From the NCBI GenBank assembly GCA_905221605.1, contig CAJNDS010001446.1:138501-202500 (forward strand): a stretch of DNA of 64,000 nt, in the 5' to 3' direction. The stretch is from Symbiodinium natans. Its lineage: Eukaryota; Sar; Dinophyceae; Suessiales; Symbiodiniaceae. Below, piece after piece: positions 1 through 10,617 of this stretch. The position numbers and the translations under genes are program-made. The notes under the pieces were generated by a model. It worked only from the letters and a program-made list of their open reading frames with translations, made no database searches and was not told the origin of the DNA. Every line of letters starts with the position of its first letter. The stretch's first letter is position 1.

Positions 1-41
1 GAACGCCTCCATCTTCTTCTCCAAGGCAAAGGCCTCTTCGA

Positions 42-950
42 ATGGGGGCTGAGGCCCCACGACGTCCTGTCAGCCATAGACAGGCTGGGCGCCGTTACCA
101 AGGGCGCTGGAGGGCGCAACGATCGCCGAGAGCGCGAATGCTCCATAAGCGCAATGGGGTATCTTCAGCAGCTCCTCATCTGCTTGCGCGCCTTTATCAG
201 TGCAAAGGCAGGGGAACGCCCGTTGTTGGCCCTTCACGAGCCGCGTCTCTTCGAGGGGACCGCACTTTACGCGGTATCGCGACGAACGGGGCGCATGGGG
301 CGAGCTCACTACGAGTTTGAGGCTTCGAACGGATGCTGCTTTAAAGTCGAAGGAGGCCAGCAATGCCCGCAGGGCAGCGCGAGATTCGCGCAGGAGGTTG
401 AAGCCGAAGGCCCGTGCTGGTCCTGGTGGGTCTACATCAGACGATTCGAGCTCCACCTCCATTTCGGCCGACGAAGACCTCCATGGCGAAGGCCCCGAAG
501 AGGCGTTGAGATTTTGCTTGAAGTGCCGGGAGGACAATGTCTCAGTCCAAGAGGCCCTTTGCCTCCCTACGCCAGAGACGGCACCACCACCGATGGTGAA
601 GCAAGCAGGAATGGGTGGTCGAGATCCTCCAGCTCCACCAATGGTTCCGCGAACTTCGGCTGCAACACGACGACGGGGACATGCCCCTGGAGCCACCTTC
701 TCCGGCTTCAACAGCCCCGCCTGGGGATTCCATCGGCCGCCTTCTTCTTGGTCTTGGACAGACAGGCACGGAGCACTCGTTCGTTCTTCCGCCACCGCCA
801 CCGGCGGTAAAGGCGATGCCACGCCCCGCTTCGGGGCCCTCCATGCCAACGGTTCCCGAATCGGGAGCCCCATCTTCCAGCAGCTCGGGGAATGTCCCCA
901 GCTTCGATGCGGTGGTGGCCGCTGCAAAGGAGACGATCAAGAAGGGATGA
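42..950 (+). pseudogene. Possible gag-like remnant 5' of the integrase
   Basis: I do not recognise a family here. All three forward frames are long and open because the sequence is GC-rich, so no single frame is convincing. The 200-640 stretch reads as a basic segment followed by a Ser/Asp-rich segment, and 615-950 reads as a Pro/Ser-rich tail ending in a short Ala/Lys-rich helix. That order, just upstream of an integrase, would fit the low-complexity N-terminal part of a copia-like polyprotein that has lost its frame. This is inference from position and composition only. Confidence 0.2.
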
Positions 951-1836
951 TGGGGATCCAGAACCGTGGGCCCGGCTTGGAATGTATCATAGCTTTCTTT
1001 TGTGTTCGGGATGGAGTCCTGGACTACGCCTACGCGGCGCACCGAATTTCCTTTCGAGAAGAAAACAAGGATGTGAGTGCGTGGTTTCGTTTTCTTGAAA
1101 CACATGTGAGGCATGAGTTGTTTGAGCTTGCTTTGCCGCTTGAATTGCTTGAGCTTGAGCTTGCTTGTGCCCGAAACCCCTTTGAAACGCACCAAATCCC
1201 GAACCTTAACTTCAACCCCAACCGAACCTGGTCTTGGGCCAGGACTGGATGTCATGGCCATCGTGGCCGTCTTGGGCTTCTGCAGTCTCTTGGGTGGTCT
1301 AGTGTTTTGGGGGTTCCACGTCTTGGTTGTCGAGTTTAAAAGGTGTTCCGTTGGAGAAAAGGATCGGAAGGTCTTTAGAGTGAGGCCGCGCAGGAAGGGC
1401 TGCAGTGTTAGGATCTTCTGTGGGGACCACTGGGTCCGAGTGCCTAGCGATAAGCAGTTTGTCTTGCGTAGGAAGGCCCCAAAACCCCAAACACGTACAC
1501 GTTGCATGTTGAGCATGTTGTTTTGCAAGGCTTGCAGTGTGCTTGGGAGTGTTTGTGCTTGGCTTGGTGTGCTTGATCTTGTTGAAGAGGGCAATGATGA
1601 GAGCCCGCCGGCGAGCAGTCCATTAGTGTGTCATCTGCGGATGATGCACAGAGGACTGCCAGTGCCGGGACAAGGGACTAAAGCTGAGCCCTTTGATTTG
1701 GAAGCTCCTCGTGGTGGGGAGCCCGGGTCTTCGTCTTCGAGGGTCCCCGAAGGGGCTTCGTCACCCTTCTGAGGTTTCTGAAAGACCCCCCAAGCATCCA
1801 GAGAATCCACCGGAACCCCCGGACGATGGAGAAGAA
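951..1836. other. No recognisable gene
   Basis: Short TTGAGCTTG-type repeats give artificial Leu/Glu-rich frames around 1110-1170. No protease or nucleocapsid motif was found. It lies between the possible gag remnant and the integrase. Confidence 0.3.
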
Positions 1837-3210
1837 GGATCTTTTAGGATTCCGTTGTCCTCAACCGCCTTGTATCATCATCGTGCTCAAGGCCATTTCC
1901 CTTATGATTCCAACTGTGACTCATGCTGTTCGTCGAAGGGTCGTGTCCCCGCGCGTCGCTTGCGTCGCCGTCTGCAAAAAGAGAATCAGACTGTTGGTCT
2001 TGATTTTTTCTTTTTCGGCAAGCTAAGAGTCCTGTTGATGACGCACCTGGGTTCCAGGTATACTGTCAGTCTGCCCGCACCGAATCTCGAAGATCCACAA
2101 TTGCTTGCCAACATCAACAGAGTGCTGCGTGAAATGGGATTGGTAGGCAAAGCTGTGACCTTTAGAATGGATCAAGAAGGATCTATTATTGCTTTGGCTG
2201 AAAGACTGAGTAGGTCCCGAAACTGCCCCCACAGCGCAACCATTGTTGATGTGGTTCCAGGGTACAGGCCACAAGCCAAAGGTTCGATAGAACGACAAGT
2301 CGAATCGGTACGCCAAGGCTTCTGGGCTGTGTGGTTGGACTTGGAGCGCCAAATTGCTCTAAAGAAGTTCCCTGGTCAAGATGCAGAGCTGGGTAAGTAC
2401 CAGCTTCCCTTAGGGGGTCTCTTGTGGCAAGCATGTGTGTTCTATGTGTCGAGGTGTTACAATCTGTGGTCCTCGAGCCACGGTGACTCCACCACCAGCA
2501 TTGATTTGCTGCACGAGGAAATAGTTCACCGAGCTAGAACGCTTCCCTTTGGTTGTGTGGTTCAGGCAAAAGTTAGCAAGTCGAAGGCGCGTCTTGCTAA
2601 ATACTGCGGAGCGAAAACAGTCAAGGCTGTTTACTTAGGACCCGTGAACGCACGAGGTGGAGGGATCTTCGCGGCCCCTTTTGGGAGTACGGAGATTGAC
2701 GTATTTCCAACCGGGAGAATCGTTGAAGGAGCGTGCGATGTGAGCACTGTCGAAGGCCTCGCTGTTGCGCAGTCTTTGGTTCTTGATGGTAAAGACCCAG
2801 AACGGCCTGTCTTGTATGAACCCGAAGGTGTTGATGATGGGAATGGTCCTGAAGATGAAGTCATGGAAGGTGGTGTTGGTCCTTTAAATGAAGAAGACGA
2901 AGAGATGATTGCTGACGATACCTATGCTCCCGTAAGTGCCCCGGCGGAAGAAGGTGAGGCAGGGATCCTGCCTGATGAGGGGGAAGACATGGAGGACATG
3001 GAGATTGATTGGCTTTCGAATCACCTCTTGGAGTCTTTGTACCAAGGACCTGACCTTCGAGCTACCTCGCAGGAGGTGGCTGACTCGTTTACCTTGAAGT
3101 TCGGAGGAAGTAGGGTCAAGTGTCAGGTACCACGAAATGCGGTCTCTGAAACATCCGGAGAACAGTTGGATCCGAGCCTTTTGTATGCCTCAATGAAGTT
3201 GGAACGTTGA
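1837..3210 (+). pseudogene. Copia-like integrase fragment
   Basis: Integrase part of an LTR-retrotransposon polyprotein; the enzyme would insert element cDNA into the chromosome. The frame is open from 1693. It shows an HHCC-type zinc motif (His near 1879-1894, the CDSC pair near 1915-1926) and then a DDE core: Asp in GLDFFF (about 2002), Asp in RMDQEG (about 2170) and Glu in GSIERQ (about 2290). The spacings of 55 and 39 residues are close to the family norm. An acidic linker follows and the frame stops at 3210, where a reverse transcriptase should begin. Instead the sequence runs directly into the 3' half of a non-LTR element, so this is a truncated copy. No LTRs or other copia parts were found. 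Confidence 0.7.
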
Positions 3211-4730
3211 TTGGACCCAGCCACGCATGGGTAGCCTCGCCTACAAATGGCTTGAGGGATTCCTGGAGGAACAGAAGCGGGCTGCGATAGCGCGACAGGC
3301 AGGTGGCGCTGGTGCCCAAGAGGGGCTGGATTGGACGCCGCATCACAAGTTGACGAAGCTGGGAGGCCTAAGCCCAGGCCTTATGGAAGGTATAAAGTCA
3401 GTGTGGCACGCGGGCGTCATCACGGAGTCCAAGCCAGGATGGTGCAAGAAGTGCCAAATGCCAGCAACTCTGGAGCATGTCCTCAAAGAATGTCCTTACT
3501 GGCGCGAACAAGGGTTCAAAGAACCCAAGCTCCAGGAATACTTGCGTCACAAATACCCATGGGAGTGTCTGTGGACAAGGGCACTCCTGAGGTCCGGGAG
3601 GAATAGACCCACGTGTACAAACATCAGCCCTCGCAGTGGTGGCTCTGTCCTGGACAAATGGTGTCCTGGTGGAAGCCGGACGGATTACAGAGCTGGTCTA
3701 CCCATGGCAGCCGGTGGTGGACATGGAGCGCCGTGCACTTTTCCGACTAATGGAGCACACGGAGGATCTGATTGATGTCACTATGGATTGCAAGCCGGCA
3801 GTCCAAGTGCTACAAAAAACACAACCGCCGGAGGATGACTTGGAATGGAGCAAAGTGTGGAATGACAGGAAACGTATCAAGGCAACCTGGGTCCCGTCCC
3901 ACAAAACTGAAGAGGAATTCCTGGCGAAGATGGGGCCGGGCACGTTGTGGCGACGTGCAGCGAATGACATGGCAGACAAAGTATGTGGTGCAGTAGCGGC
4001 GGCTGCTTACAGCCCAGCGCACAAGAGGCGTGTCAAAGAGTTGGACAATGTGGTGCGCACACTTTCCCTAGCGTACGGCGCACGCGCAGCCCACATATTG
4101 AGGACGCGCAAAGAAGAAGACTTCCCCTTCATCCTGGACCATGCCCATTACAAAGAGAAGATGGAGGCCTCGCAGAAAGCTGAGGGATGCAAAAAAGAGC
4201 AGGGCAACGCCAAACTCAACAAACGCCAGCGGCTTTGGCAGTTGCTGAAAAACCCGGAGCGCGGGCATCAATGGGAGAAGGGCAGCGAACACCCCCGGAA
4301 TTTAACACTGAAATGTCAACTGTGCGGGTTGTATGTACAACAAACCCTCACGAACTTGGAGGTGGTCTTGGAGCAGTACTGCGTCAACCAGCCGGAGGCG
4401 CGAGTGCGTGAAGAGTGGGGTATCCACCCCTCCCATAATATGGTGAATTTGGGAATCCGTTGGGTTTGCACAAAGTGTGACCGAACACATGCACCGGTCA
4501 GCCAGAAGTGCAATAAAAGCCTGGCGGGGGAGTGCAAATCGCGGACTTCTCAAGGCAAGCTGGCTACCCAAGCGCAAACCCTTGTCAATGGTGGTAGTAT
4601 GAGCAACGTCCAGTTTCAACAGCCTCGCGTTCAGTTTGGTGGGAAACACGCCAAAGCTAAGCCCCAAGCCAGCGCACAGCAGAAGATGTCATTGTTTGTT
4701 AGGCCTCGCCAAGCTGAGGGGACGCAGTAA
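3211..4730 (+). pseudogene. E1 LINE ORF2 3' half: zinc motif, RNase H, Cys/His domain
   Basis: C-terminal part of a non-LTR retrotransposon polyprotein without the endonuclease and reverse transcriptase, as in a 5'-truncated insertion. Frame 3227-3775 carries a C-x2-C...H...C zinc motif (CKKCQMPATLEHVLKEC, near 3450-3490). Frame 3636-4730 carries RNase H: Glu (about 3726), Asp in TMDCKPA (about 3786), His in WVPSHK (about 3900) and Asp in NDMADK (about 3975). The two frames overlap, so there is a frameshift near the start of RNase H. A second cysteine-rich domain follows (CQLCGLYVQQ near 4314, HPSHNMVNLG near 4425, CTKC near 4467). All parts align in order with the larger E2 element at 11.5-13.5 kb. 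The last residues are encoded by the first of the hairpin repeats (4702-4720). Confidence 0.72.
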
Positions 4731-4921
4731 ATCCGCAGCCGTTTGGTGCAAGGAGACAGGGTTTCGGCCTCGTAGCTGAGGGTGAGGGCCTCGCAACGGG
4801 GAATTGCGATTGGTGTTTACGGCCTCGCTTTGCTGAGGGAGTGTAGCTCGGCCTCGCGGTGCGCGTGCTTGCGACACCGCTGAGGGTAAGAGAGGAGGCC
4901 TCGGCCTCGCAGAGCTGAGGG
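4702..4921 (+). repeat. Cluster of GGCCTCG...CTGAGGG mini-hairpins (5 units)
   Basis: Units at 4702-4720, 4766-4782, 4821-4839, 4850-4886 and 4903-4921. Each starts GGCCTCG and ends GCTGAGGG, pairing CCTC with GAGG plus GC with GC around one unpaired T. The first lies inside the end of the RNase H ORF; the others are between ORFs. Two more units lie in-frame in the next ORF (5203-5223 and 5296-5316), where they encode ASHQAEG and ASQEAEG. Confidence 0.8.
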
Positions 4922-4960
4922 TGGAACAGGCGTCCTCATCCTCAAGGTGGGCCTTTAGCA

Positions 4961-6187
4961 ATGAGGCAATGGAAGACGGATGCTACGATGAGAAGACAAG
5001 GGTCCCGACTGCCATCCTGGTTAAGGAATCGGCCGGACAAAGGCAAGGGCAAAAGCAAGAACAAGCAGAAGGATCAGCCCCGAGAACGTTCCCCGCTTCG
5101 ACAGGCCAGACACCCGGAGCAGCCTTGGGATAGGGAAGAGGAGAGTGCTTCGGAATCTCCGGTGGGTCCGGTACGCCTACGGGAGAGAGGAGAAGACAGA
5201 GCGGCCTCGCACCAAGCTGAGGGTGTCAATACAGAGCAAGAGGTAAGCGAGCCTCGTACAGTCACGCTGGCGGAAGGGCCAGGCGCCCACAATATGGCCT
5301 CGCAGGAAGCTGAGGGAAAGGAGAAAAAGGAAGACATGGGGCAAGCCAAGCCTGTGCACCTTTTGGTGCACAAACTGCAGAACCAGCAAAGGCCAAGGAC
5401 AGCGCTCCATTGGCTTGGGGAGGTCCAATTGGTCCGCAACCCAACGACAGGGCAAAGCTTACAGCCTAGGGTGCTTCCCTTCATAGGTGCAGGGCGCACT
5501 CGACGAGGATATGCTCTGGATCGGCTATGGGTCATGAAACTGGCGATGGAACCCCAGAGCTTTGGCAACGAAGCAGGGTATGGGGAACAATTCCCCACCC
5601 TGGTCACCAGGACCCTGTGGGCAGGATGGATTGGAGTCCTTTTCGACGAAGCGGTGGAGGGTTACTGCCACCACTACTTCTATGGAAGTATCATCCGCAG
5701 GGCAGAGCTGTTCAACACATGGTGGCAGGAACATCGCCATGAAGCCGGGATCCTCAGACAGTCCCTGTTTTACCTGGTGGCTATAACGTCATGGCTGACC
5801 ATGCAAGGAGTTGCTCTATCGGATGTCACGGTGAGCAACGTTGGGCGCGACCCAATGTCAGGATCGTTACCACGGGCAGTGTTCTTTGACACGGCGGAGT
5901 GGACGACGCTGCAGGAGGATAGATACAAGCTATCAAGCGGCCTTGTACGCCTCCTGGAGAAGTATGATGAGGAGCTACTGGCAACCATACGTGGATTGGT
6001 CAGAACGTACGACGGCAAGGCCAGCGCGCTTTGGATGGCGTGCGTAGGCAATGTCGGGCCATTTGCCCAGCACCTGCTGGATGCCGGGATTGCAAAACGA
6101 GGATGGGATGGAACCCTACTTTCGGTTCCGGCAACAGAGATCCAGAAAATCACGCTGGGCATGCCACATGACGAAGCTGATGAGTGA
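4961..6187 (+). CDS. E1-linked kinase-like protein (408 aa)
   Basis: Intact ORF starting ATG at 4961. The first 130 residues are basic, low-complexity and Lys/Gln/Glu-rich. From about residue 170 the order of motifs resembles a protein-kinase or aminoglycoside-phosphotransferase fold: a glycine-rich turn (FIGAGRTRRG, 174-183), a strand with lysine (WVMKL, K193), an acidic residue in the next helix (E204), a catalytic-loop-like D-x4-N (DVTVSN, D288/N293), and 17 residues later an Asp in a hydrophobic strand (VFFDTAEW, D310) in the place of DFG. There is no HRD and no classical DFG, so it may be a pseudokinase or a very divergent phosphotransferase. E2 carries the same motif series after its RNase H ORF, which argues that this ORF belongs to the retroelement. 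Function is unknown; the kinase assignment is inference from motif order and two-copy conservation. Confidence 0.55.
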   Translation: MRQWKTDATMRRQGSRLPSWLRNRPDKGKGKSKNKQKDQPRERSPLRQARHPEQPWDREEESASESPVGPVRLRERGEDRAASHQAEGVNTEQEVSEPRTVTLAEGPGAHNMASQEAEGKEKKEDMGQAKPVHLLVHKLQNQQRPRTALHWLGEVQLVRNPTTGQSLQPRVLPFIGAGRTRRGYALDRLWVMKLAMEPQSFGNEAGYGEQFPTLVTRTLWAGWIGVLFDEAVEGYCHHYFYGSIIRRAELFNTWWQEHRHEAGILRQSLFYLVAITSWLTMQGVALSDVTVSNVGRDPMSGSLPRAVFFDTAEWTTLQEDRYKLSSGLVRLLEKYDEELLATIRGLVRTYDGKASALWMACVGNVGPFAQHLLDAGIAKRGWDGTLLSVPATEIQKITLGMPHDEADE

Positions 6188-6252
6188 GCAGCGTAGCCCA
6201 GACAAGAAACACGGCTAGTGGTCTGAGAAGCACCAACCGACTCAAGAAATAC

Positions 6253-6403
6253 CGCCTCGGCGTGCTGCCTGAGGCAGTTTCGGCCTCGACTCTGGTCTGA
6301 GGGGTGCAAATGAAGGAAGTTCGGCCTCGGCAAGACCTGAGGGAATTTCGGCCTCGACCACGGTCTGAGGGCGTGGATTTCGGCCTCGACAAATGTCTGA
6401 GGG
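6253..6403 (+). repeat. Second cluster of mini-hairpins (5 units), variant arms
   Basis: Units at 6253-6275, 6282-6303, 6323-6343, 6350-6371 and 6382-6403, just after the kinase-like ORF. Three begin CCTCGAC and end GTCTGAGG, and one begins CCTCGGC and ends GCCTGAGG. The inner arm has changed on both sides compared with the 4.7 kb cluster (GC/GC), which keeps the stem. The cluster probably lies in the E1 3' untranslated region. Confidence 0.8.
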
Positions 6404-7085
6404 AAGTGAGGGCTAGTACCGGTAGTCTCACTGTGCAGAGTTTGTAGTTTGTATGTTTCACCCTCTAACCTCAGCCCCTTCGGGTGGCTACGCCTCGCAG
6501 CGTGCAGACGAAAGTTTTTGACTGCTTGGAGAATGTGGCTTTGCCTGGTAGCTTGCTGTCCTTGAGCTTCGTATTCGATTTCAACGTTCGCTCTTTGAGA
6601 GGTGGCGTCAGTGTTTGCTTCAGTGCTGTGAAGGAGGATGCCGGGACTTGCTTGCATGCCCGTTGAATTCGTGGCTCTCTCGGCGTCTGCGTTATGGCAC
6701 TTGACACCTGGTCCAGCTTGACTCGTGTGCAGACGTTTTGCTCCGTTACCTGTGGGTGGCGGGGCGACACTTTCTGTAGGCAGGTAGTCTCTGCTGTAGA
6801 TCGGTGTCCTGGTAGTTTTTCCTTTTCACTTAGCCTTGGAGCTGCGACCGTTTTGCCCGCTCGGAAAGAAAGTTTTTGACTGGCTCAAGTTTCGGCTCAG
6901 GGGCTTTTTTACAGGTGCCCTGCGGTAGGCGAGCTGTAGCTGTCTTAACGGGACTCGAGGCCTAACCTTTGTGGGGACAACAGGCCCGTTCGTAACCCCA
7001 GTTTGATCCAGCTGCTGCCATCTCCTGCCGGCCTTACCCTCTTCCTCTCAGTGAGGTTTGAGGTTGGGGTGTTCGCGCGCCTTAT
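6404..7085. other. Noncoding spacer between E1 and E2
   Basis: No gene recognised. It holds two copies of the 14-mer GAAAGTTTTTGACT (6510-6523 and 6868-6881); a third lies just beyond E2 (15248-15261). After the second copy comes TGGCTCAAG (6881-6889), the last nine bases of the dinoflagellate spliced leader, but that is too short to call. Confidence 0.4.
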
Positions 7086-7452
7086 CCCTCTTCGGAGGTA
7101 CCTCTTCATCCCGGCCTTAGGGCAGGGGCCCCCCGCACCACGGCGGATAGAGAGCGATCTCGCACCCCTGAGGTGCAGCGCTTTGGGGTAGCCGAGAGGA
7201 TCCCCTGGAGGACTCGATCAAGCCCTTCTTGCAAGCCGAGTTCGAGGAGCAGCCCAGCGGCCGCGATCTCACACCAGGACAGAGGGTCACAAACCAACTC
7301 CGTGCCCTGGCTCGTTGGTCTAAGACCAGGAACGACTGGATAGCAGACGCGGGGAAACTTTTGTCGGAGACTCGCCGGCAGGAGTGGTGTGACGTGCTCA
7401 ATAAGTCCAACCTCTGAGGCCAGCTCTCCTCCTTGGAGGTTCGCAAGTCGCA

Positions 7453-7611
7453 ATGACGCGACAGTGGCAGTGGCACCCCCAGGCCACGCCAAAGCGAAAA
7501 ATTATGTACTGTGACTGCGGCAACTGGATCCAAAAGGACAGAGTCCAGCCCACCAGCAAATGCTGGTATTGCAAGACGCCCTGGCTGCCCGCCCCAAGTC
7601 CCAGGCCCTAG
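7453..7611 (+). CDS. E2 short ORF with zinc ribbon (52 aa)
   Basis: ATG at 7453, TAG at 7609. It encodes a compact CxC-x(17)-CxxC zinc ribbon (YCDCGNW near 7510 and CWYCKTPW near 7561). The stop falls just where the coiled-coil frame takes over, so this is probably the N-terminal module of E2 ORF1, separated by one frameshift. The role of such a ribbon in nucleic-acid binding is inference. Confidence 0.5.
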   Translation: MTRQWQWHPQATPKRKIMYCDCGNWIQKDRVQPTSKCWYCKTPWLPAPSPRP

Positions 7612-8290
7612 GCAAGTGGTTTGGGAGTGGGACGAGCCATGGCCCCCCCCTGGGGGGTTACACTAGGGAGCCTAAGAAGAAGGCCCCAAAGGCCCCGAAG
7701 CCCAGCGTGCGTGATGCGGTGTGGTCTGCATGGAAGGACCTGCCGAACGAGGCACAGGCCGTCTTGACGAAGGCGGGAGTCAAACCGCCACCAGAAAAGG
7801 AAGAGCCGGAGAGCCAGGATGCTCTGCTGGACCTACTCAAGGTCCACCAAGACTCCCTCCCGGCGGAGGTTAAGGCCTACGTCGACTCTGTTGACAAGGC
7901 GGCCATGCCGTCAGATGATGAAGCGGCACGGTCGACCACTGACAAGCTGAAAATCGCAAGCGGGAAGCTGAGGGACCTTGGGTACCAAAAGCTGAGGCTG
8001 CAAGGGCGCATCAACACAGCCAAAGGGGTCCTCACGGAACTCTACTCAGACATGAAGGTGTTGCTCGCCGACCTGGTGCAAACGCAAAAGCGAGTTGATG
8101 AGTTGAGCAAGAATTTCAAGGATGCAATGTTGGCCCCCCCCACCGAGCCAGCCGTCCCGGAACTCGACCTCACCGAGGTGCTCAAGGATCTCGGAATCGC
8201 CTTAACTGAGGACCAATCCACGCGCCTTGTTGAAAGAGTGTCGGACTGGAAGCCGGTCCTGGCCAGCGCAGGCGCCAAGCCTACACACTG
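7560..8290 (+). pseudogene. E2 ORF1-like coiled-coil segment
   Basis: Lys/Pro-rich start (near 7670-7710), then helices rich in Leu, Lys and Glu from about 7850 to 8130, including heptad-like stretches around LKIASGKLRDLGYQKLRLQG and the region to 8120. This is the usual look of a LINE ORF1 multimerisation segment. The frame stays open to 8810, but after about 8290 it is a shadow of the endonuclease ORF. Unit CCTCACCGAGG near 8168 is one of the in-frame mini-hairpins. Confidence 0.45.
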
Positions 8291-8359
8291 TCCGCATGCT
8301 CTAGTACGGCCGTTGGGCCCTCCTCCCTTACCCACCCTCTTAGCACTGAGCAAGAGGTT

Positions 8360-10617
8360 TTGCACGCTCTTTCACAGTCTTCCAACCGTTGTCCCCAGTG
8401 CGGGGTTTTTAACTTTGACCATACACAGCAGGGGTGGGTCCCTCGGTACCACCATTGCAGTGTTTGTTCCACGGCTGTTCTGCCCGCTCATTGCTCCCAA
8501 CCCGTCAGTCCAGCGGGCAAATCCAAGGGCGCCATGTCGGGGCCCAAATTTTTTCCACCTGCCTTTAATGAGGATGAGCAGGAAACCTCACTGCTGCAAC
8601 AGGCGTTTCGGAGGTTTGCTGACACATCCAACCCTGATTTTGAAGCCTACGCCATCGACCTTGCTGACGAGGTTCACGGAGTGTATCCGGAGTCATCGGC
8701 AGAATGGCAGCTGGCGTCGACAGGCGTTGCCATTGCGGCGGGGGATGACCCATGCCTCGACCCTAAGTTGGCCGAATGGGTCAGCCATGACCTGTCGCAC
8801 CTCCATGTAAAGTCCTCCTCTCCAGCTGGCCCGATCAAGATCCTGTCTGCCAACGTCACGAGCTGGCGACAGGAAATCCAGGATTGGGCTACCCACCTTG
8901 AGCCGCACGCCTTCTGCGTCCAGGAAACCCACCTTTTGGGCGACAAACTCCACCTTGCTAAGGTTAACGCTGAGAAAGCAGGGTGGCAGGCCACAGGGTT
9001 CGCAGGGTCTCCTGGTGAAGGAACAGGCATCCTTGGTGGGCACGGTGCCTCACACCAGCAACGATCCAAAGGCGAGCCGGGCCTCATCACCTCCAGGATG
9101 GGCTCGGCTTTACCTGTGTCATTCTCCACATGCAAGGGATTCACCTTGCAGTCTTCTCGATCTACCTCCAATCGGGAGGTTGCATCAACACGGCCCCCAA
9201 CAAAGGAATTGTAGCAGCCCTGATGGCTACGCTAGTGATGTGCACCACGCCGTGGATTGTAACGGGGGATTGGAACCAAGATGTTGAGGAGGTGCAGGAC
9301 AGTGGCCTTGAGAAGAAGACCAAAGGCGTCATAGTGGCCCCAGAAGGGGCCACCATCGGGTCTGGCAGCACCCTAGACTTCGCCCTCATGTCTCGGGAAA
9401 TTGCATCATGTACCAAGGTCACCCTCCTCGAGGAGGTTCCGTTTAAGCCTCACGCGGCCCTCGTCTTCACCATCGAGGTTGATCATGGGCGCCTTATCCT
9501 CCCCCAGCTCCAATCATTCCCTACGGTGGTCCAGGATGATGTTGCCCCGTATAGTAAGAGAGCTGACCTTACGGGAACGGGATGCATTGGCCACTGCCTC
9601 CTGGATGGAAATGTCGCTACAAAGGAGTTCGCGATGATTACAGCCTCGGTGGAGGCTGCTCTCTTCCCCCACACGAAGATAACCGGGTGTGGATGGAACG
9701 TCGAGGTATGTCACAAGCCATTGGTCTCTACCGTGGAGAAACGGCCTTGGATGGGAGTGGTCCAAGCCAGGTGGTCCAAGCTGGACACCCTCGTGGCGCA
9801 AAGAGACCAATGCGGCAGCGTTGTGCCACGTAGGCGGCTAGAGACACTGCTACAAAACAATGCAGAAGCTGACGAGCCCACCCTCGCCCTCAATGAGGTT
9901 GGTAACCTGGTGTACACCCTCCTGCAGGAAGGAGGTGCCGACCAGCAATGGGAGGAAGTCTCCGAGTTGATCAAGAGGCACCTGCAGGAGGCTTCGCATG
10001 AACATCAGGAAAAGCGCACGATGCAATACGAAAGTTGGCTTGAGCAGGCCCTCAAGGGTGGCATGCGGCCTGTATTCAGAGCCATTCGCAAGCATGAAAC
10101 GGTGGTGGAAAGGCCGTTCGAGGACCTGCCACCGTACGACCGGCTCCTCGCCAGGAGGCAGTATTGGGCGAAGTTATGGCAGGGCAGCTCTCACCACCAC
10201 GCCCAAGGATGGCCTGAGCTGGAGGCCCGAGCCAGTCAAGCGGCGCAGGCAACCACGCCGCTCACCCAGCAAGACGTCCTGGCGGCCTGCCGGCGTGGGC
10301 CTGATGGCTGGTGCACGAATATGCTGAAATGCATTCCGGAAGAAGCAGCGGGCGACCTTGCAGCCCTCTTCAGGGAGGTTGAGCTCACTGGCACCATGCC
10401 ATTGCAGTGGACAATCAGTAGCATCATCCTTTTGGCCAAGAACTCGGAGGTCGAAAGGCCGATTGCATTGATGCACGTGGTCCTCAAGTTGTTCCTGAAA
10501 CTTCGCTACCCGCTGGTTAACCAATGGATCCAGGACATTAAGGACCGGATCTGGTGGGATTCGGCCAAAGCCGGTGTTTCCTGCATCGACATCAGTCAAG
10601 AGAGTCCTCCTCGCTGA
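8360..10617 (+). pseudogene. E2 ORF2 first part: zinc ribbon, APE endonuclease, RT fingers
   Basis: Two overlapping frames. 8360-9214: zinc ribbon CPQC...CSVC (residues 11-36), a linker, then the endonuclease start with Asn in ILSANVTSW (N165) and the metal-binding Glu in VQETHL (E189). 9130-10617: the rest of the exonuclease-endonuclease-phosphatase fold with GDWNQD (D47, N49), STLDFA (D83) and a terminal His in PFKPHAA (H108), then a long linker and the start of reverse transcriptase (LPLQWTISSIILLAKN and RPIALMHVVLK near 10400-10490). The endonuclease would nick target DNA to prime reverse transcription. The second frame ends at a TGA inside mini-hairpin CCTC-GCT-GAGG (10609-10619). The 9165 hairpin sits at the first frame change. 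Confidence 0.7.

Noticed and set aside
70-927. 285-residue minus-strand ORF
   Set aside because: GC-rich shadow of the forward frames; Ser/Pro/Arg composition and no family features.
6874-6898. Second spliced-leader-like match (TGGCTCAAG then TTCGGCTCAG)
   Set aside because: Only nine identical bases, expected by chance about once in two such windows.
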